7,536 nucleotides of DNA from Patescibacteria group bacterium. Its GTDB lineage: Bacteria; Patescibacteriota; Microgenomatia; UBA1400; PJMF01. The translations under genes were made by a program, and so were the position numbers. The stretch spans positions 1 through 7,536 of the forward strand of contig JAHJBU010000056.1 in assembly GCA_018813375.1 (NCBI GenBank), written 5' to 3'. The first letter of the stretch is position 1. Each line of letters begins with the position of its first letter. Shown here piece after piece: positions 5,994 through 7,536 of the stretch. The notes under the pieces were generated by a model. The model had not been told where the DNA came from, did no database searches, and saw only the letters and a list, made by a program, of their open reading frames with translations.

Positions 5994-6034
5994 ATTTTCT
6001 CACACAACTGTCTTAGTTTACGGGGTACCGGTCA
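5994..6034 (+). repeat. Inverted repeat of IS3 element, orfA-side end
   Basis: Read inward on the minus strand it begins TGACCGGTACCCC. It aligns without gaps to 5036-5076 over 41 positions with 14 mismatches. Confidence 0.75.
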
Positions 6035-6037
6035 GAT

Positions 6038-6061
6038 ACCCCGCATGCTCTGCATCGGGGT
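6038..6061 (+). terminator. Strong hairpin beside the IS3 end; possible terminator
   Basis: ACCCCG (6038-6043) pairs with CGGGGT (6056-6061), one C bulges, then ATGC (6045-6048) pairs with GCAT (6052-6055) around a TCT loop. A T-rich but broken tract (TTGCTTATTTCT) follows on the plus strand. It could end transcription from the left, but the U-tract is weak. It may instead be a repeated palindrome used as an insertion target. Confidence 0.4.
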
Positions 6062-6198
6062 TGCTTATTTCTAACAGATGAAACTAGCCAAGACTTGGTA
6101 TTCTAAAAACACAGCGAATTTGTTAAGCTGAAGGCACGATTGACAAATTTTGTGGAAACATCAGATATGCCAAAATTTATATAGAATAAGAAAAAATT
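6062..6198 (+). promoter_or_regulatory. Gene-free spacer with candidate promoter for the Bro-N gene
   Basis: No coding remnant is recognisable between the hairpin and ATG 6199. TTGACA at 6140-6145 is a perfect -35 box. A 17-bp spacer leads to AGATAT (6163-6168), a poor -10. No Shine-Dalgarno site precedes the ATG, only an A-rich stretch. The promoter call is tentative. Confidence 0.35.
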
Positions 6199-7041
6199 AT
6201 GACTAAAAATGACAATTCAATCGTATTATTCCACGAAAAGCAAATTCGTCGTCATTGGGATGAAAACAAAGAGTTGTGGTATTTTTCAGTTGTAGATGTT
6301 CTTAAAATTTTAACAGAAAGCAAAAATCCTCAAGTTTATTGGAGAGTTTTAAAAAAAAGGCTTTTTGATGAAGGTTCAAATGAAACCGTTACATTTTGTA
6401 ACGGTTTGAAAATGAAAGCTAAAGATGGAAAAATGAGAATGACAGATGTAGCTGATGTACAAACACTTTTAAGACTAATTCAATCTGTTCCTTCTCCAAA
6501 AGCAGAACCTTTCAAACTTTGGCTTGCGAAAGTTGGGTATGAAAGAATCGAGGAAATTGAAGATCCTGAGCTTGCAATTGATAGAGTTATGCAAACTTAT
6601 TTTAAAAAAGGATATTCTAAAGATTGGATAAATCAGAGGTTAAAAACAATTGAAATTAGAAAAGAATTGACCGATGAATGGCAAGAAAGAGGCATAAAAG
6701 AAGGTTCGGAGTTTGCAATTTTAACAGATGAAATTACCAAGGCTTGGTCAGGAAAATCAGTAAAGCAGTATAAAATTTTCAAAGATTTAAAAAAACAAAA
6801 TTTGAGAGATAATATGACAAATCTTGAGTTAATTTTGAATATGCTGGCAGAAGCAACAACAATTGAAATTTCTAAAGAAGAACAACCGAAAACTTTTTCC
6901 GAAAGTAAAGCTATTGCTAAAAAGGGTGGAGATACTTCTGGGAAAGCAAGGAAAGATATTGAACAAAAAACAGGGAAAAGTGTTCTTTCTTCACAAAAGG
7001 CAAAGCATTTACAAAATAATAAAAATAAGTTAAGCGATTGA
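6199..7041 (+). CDS. Bro-N domain protein (phage antirepressor-like)
   Basis: The 280 residues are full length, with TGA at 7039-7041. Residues about 8-110 fit a Bro-N domain, the DNA-binding module of phage antirepressors and baculovirus BRO proteins: HEKQIRRHWDENKELWYFSVVDVLKIL, then NPQVYWRVLKKRL, and TDVADVQTLLRLIQSVPSPKAEPFKLWLA. The C-terminal half has charged helices and a tail GGDTSGKARKDIEQKTGKSV (243-262) that recalls DinD-type proteins. Proteins of this build are common in Bacteroidetes and Candidate Phyla genomes, usually without known function. The role in regulation or DNA-damage response is inferred from the family. The next gene starts 8 bp after its stop, so the two are probably cotranscribed. 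Within the gene, a perfect 10-bp inverted repeat lies at 6383-6407. Confidence 0.82.
   Translation: MTKNDNSIVLFHEKQIRRHWDENKELWYFSVVDVLKILTESKNPQVYWRVLKKRLFDEGSNETVTFCNGLKMKAKDGKMRMTDVADVQTLLRLIQSVPSPKAEPFKLWLAKVGYERIEEIEDPELAIDRVMQTYFKKGYSKDWINQRLKTIEIRKELTDEWQERGIKEGSEFAILTDEITKAWSGKSVKQYKIFKDLKKQNLRDNMTNLELILNMLAEATTIEISKEEQPKTFSESKAIAKKGGDTSGKARKDIEQKTGKSVLSSQKAKHLQNNKNKLSD
6383..6407 (+). repeat. Perfect 10-bp inverted repeat inside the Bro-N gene
   Basis: AAACCGTTAC (6383-6392) and GTAACGGTTT (6398-6407) are exact reverse complements around the loop ATTTT. The repeat encodes part of the segment ETVTFCNGLK. It could form an mRNA hairpin or a protein-binding palindrome, or it may be a by-product of coding. 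Confidence 0.6.
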
Positions 7042-7049
7042 ATTAGTAT

Positions 7050-7536
7050 ATGGCAGCACCTATCACACATGTGGTTTTAGCAGCTAAAATTTTTAACACT
7101 TTCTTTCAAGGTAAAGTAAAGAAAGATTTTTTTATTGGCACCCTGTTTCCAGACATTAGATATTTGAAAGTTATAGATAGAGATAAGACTCACTATAATA
7201 ATTTAACCTTAGATGATTTGAAAGAAGATGATTCATTTTTAGCTGGGGTAAAATTTCATTCAATTTTAGATGTAGCCAGAGAAAAATTTATGGTTGACCA
7301 CGACGTATATTCACTCTGTCCAGAATCAAAATATGTCTTTCAATCTTTGAAGCTATTAGAAGATCAATTATTTTATTCTTATATCGAAAACTGGAATGAA
7401 TATATTGATTATTTACATAAGATTTTACCTTCTGCATTAGACTTTGGAGTTGCCAAAAATGATATTGAAAAATGGCAGTCGTTACTGCAGCAATATTTTC
7501 AAGCTCCTCCAAGTGAACAAGTAGTAATTAATTTTG
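7050..7536 (+). CDS. Putative zinc-dependent phospholipase C-like protein (3'-partial)
   Basis: The frame opens at ATG 7050, 8 bp after the Bro-N stop, and stays open for 162 codons to the window edge, so the C-terminus is missing. The sequence shows spaced His/Asp motifs: T6-H7 in APITHVVLAAKIF, P34-D35 in FFIGTLFPDIRY, T47-H48, and F69-H70-S-I-L-D74 in FLAGVKFHSILD. This order (N-terminal TH, then FxxGxxxPD, H, and GxxxHxxxD) matches, as I recall it, the zinc-dependent phospholipase C / S1-P1 nuclease-like family, where these residues bind metal. A hydrolase role is therefore plausible but unproven. No signal peptide is seen, which differs from secreted phospholipases. No Shine-Dalgarno site is visible; the start is chosen because the family usually begins close to the TH motif. 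Downstream residues are helical and charged. Confidence 0.6.
   Translation, partial: MAAPITHVVLAAKIFNTFFQGKVKKDFFIGTLFPDIRYLKVIDRDKTHYNNLTLDDLKEDDSFLAGVKFHSILDVAREKFMVDHDVYSLCPESKYVFQSLKLLEDQLFYSYIENWNEYIDYLHKILPSALDFGVAKNDIEKWQSLLQQYFQAPPSEQVVINF

Larger units (their letters stand above)
5036..6034 (-). mobile_element. IS3-family insertion sequence
   Basis: A 999-bp element holds orfA (5769-5969) and orfB (5038-5793) on the minus strand. The ends are TG...CA, as in many IS3-family elements, within imperfect inverted repeats of about 41 bp (27 of 41 matching), including a shared CCCC and AAGACA. No target duplication is visible: the outside bases are GGGTC on the left and GATAC on the right. 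It cuts off the membrane-anchored protein gene. Both transposase frames look whole, so the element itself may be intact even though its two flanks no longer match. Confidence 0.85.

Noticed and set aside
5030..6040. GGTC (5032-5035 and 6030-6033) as the IS3 target duplication
   Set aside because: The right copy lies inside the aligned inverted repeat (TGACC), so using it would destroy the TG...CA ends.
6633..7070. 145-codon minus-strand ORF, Cys/Phe/Ser-rich
   Set aside because: Complement of the Lys/Glu-rich Bro-N C-terminus, a usual source of long hydrophobic shadow frames.
7288..7512. 74-codon minus-strand ORF near the right edge
   Set aside because: Lies opposite the phospholipase C-like frame, which has conserved metal-site spacing and joins closely to the Bro-N gene.
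1..7536. CRISPR array, tRNA or rRNA genes, riboswitch
   Set aside because: No regularly spaced repeats, cloverleaf-like segments or long conserved RNA motifs were seen on reading both strands.

Overview
The window is AT-rich bacterial DNA. It joins the end of a housekeeping cell-wall gene to an accessory region damaged by two insertion sequences. The organism is probably a member of the Candidate Phyla Radiation (Patescibacteria, perhaps Microgenomates). That is an inference from the style of the penicillin-binding protein, the transposase types, the frequent lack of Shine-Dalgarno sites and the short overlapping genes. No marker gene here proves it. The standard code with UGA as stop fits every gene.

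Layout. (1) 2-1504, +: the C-terminal part of a class B penicillin-binding protein (PBP2/MrdA type) whose start lies outside the window. (2) 1578-1686 and 3368-3605, +: two pieces of one reading frame that match the C-terminus of HaeIII-type restriction endonucleases. They are separated by a complete IS1634-family element (about 1687-3367, transposase 1803-3335). Removing the element plus one copy of a 5-bp duplication (AGATA) joins the pieces in frame. (3) 3608-4582, +: an apparently intact C5-cytosine methyltransferase of the M.HaeIII type, predicted to act on GGCC, starting 2 bp after the restriction gene's stop. (4) 4572-5035, +: the N-terminal part of a membrane-anchored protein of unknown function that overlaps the methyltransferase stop. 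It is cut by an IS3-family element (5036-6034, transposase on the minus strand, orfA plus orfB). (5) 6035-6198: a short gene-free stretch with a strong hairpin and a possible promoter. (6) 6199-7041, +: a Bro-N (phage antirepressor-like) protein. (7) 7050-7536, +: the start of a gene running off the window, whose His/Asp pattern resembles zinc-dependent phospholipase C-like proteins.

Reading of the whole: this looks like a type II GGCC restriction-modification operon with a third, membrane-anchored gene. One IS removed the nuclease and another removed the third gene, leaving an orphan methyltransferase. Even before the IS1634 insertion the nuclease frame appears 5'-truncated (113 codons can be rebuilt, against roughly 300 expected from memory for the family). 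The restriction gene may therefore have decayed in at least two steps. GGCC occurs five times in the window, all left of position 2536, and never between 3366 and 7536. The Bro-N/phospholipase-like pair on the right is close-packed and may be a separate accessory unit.
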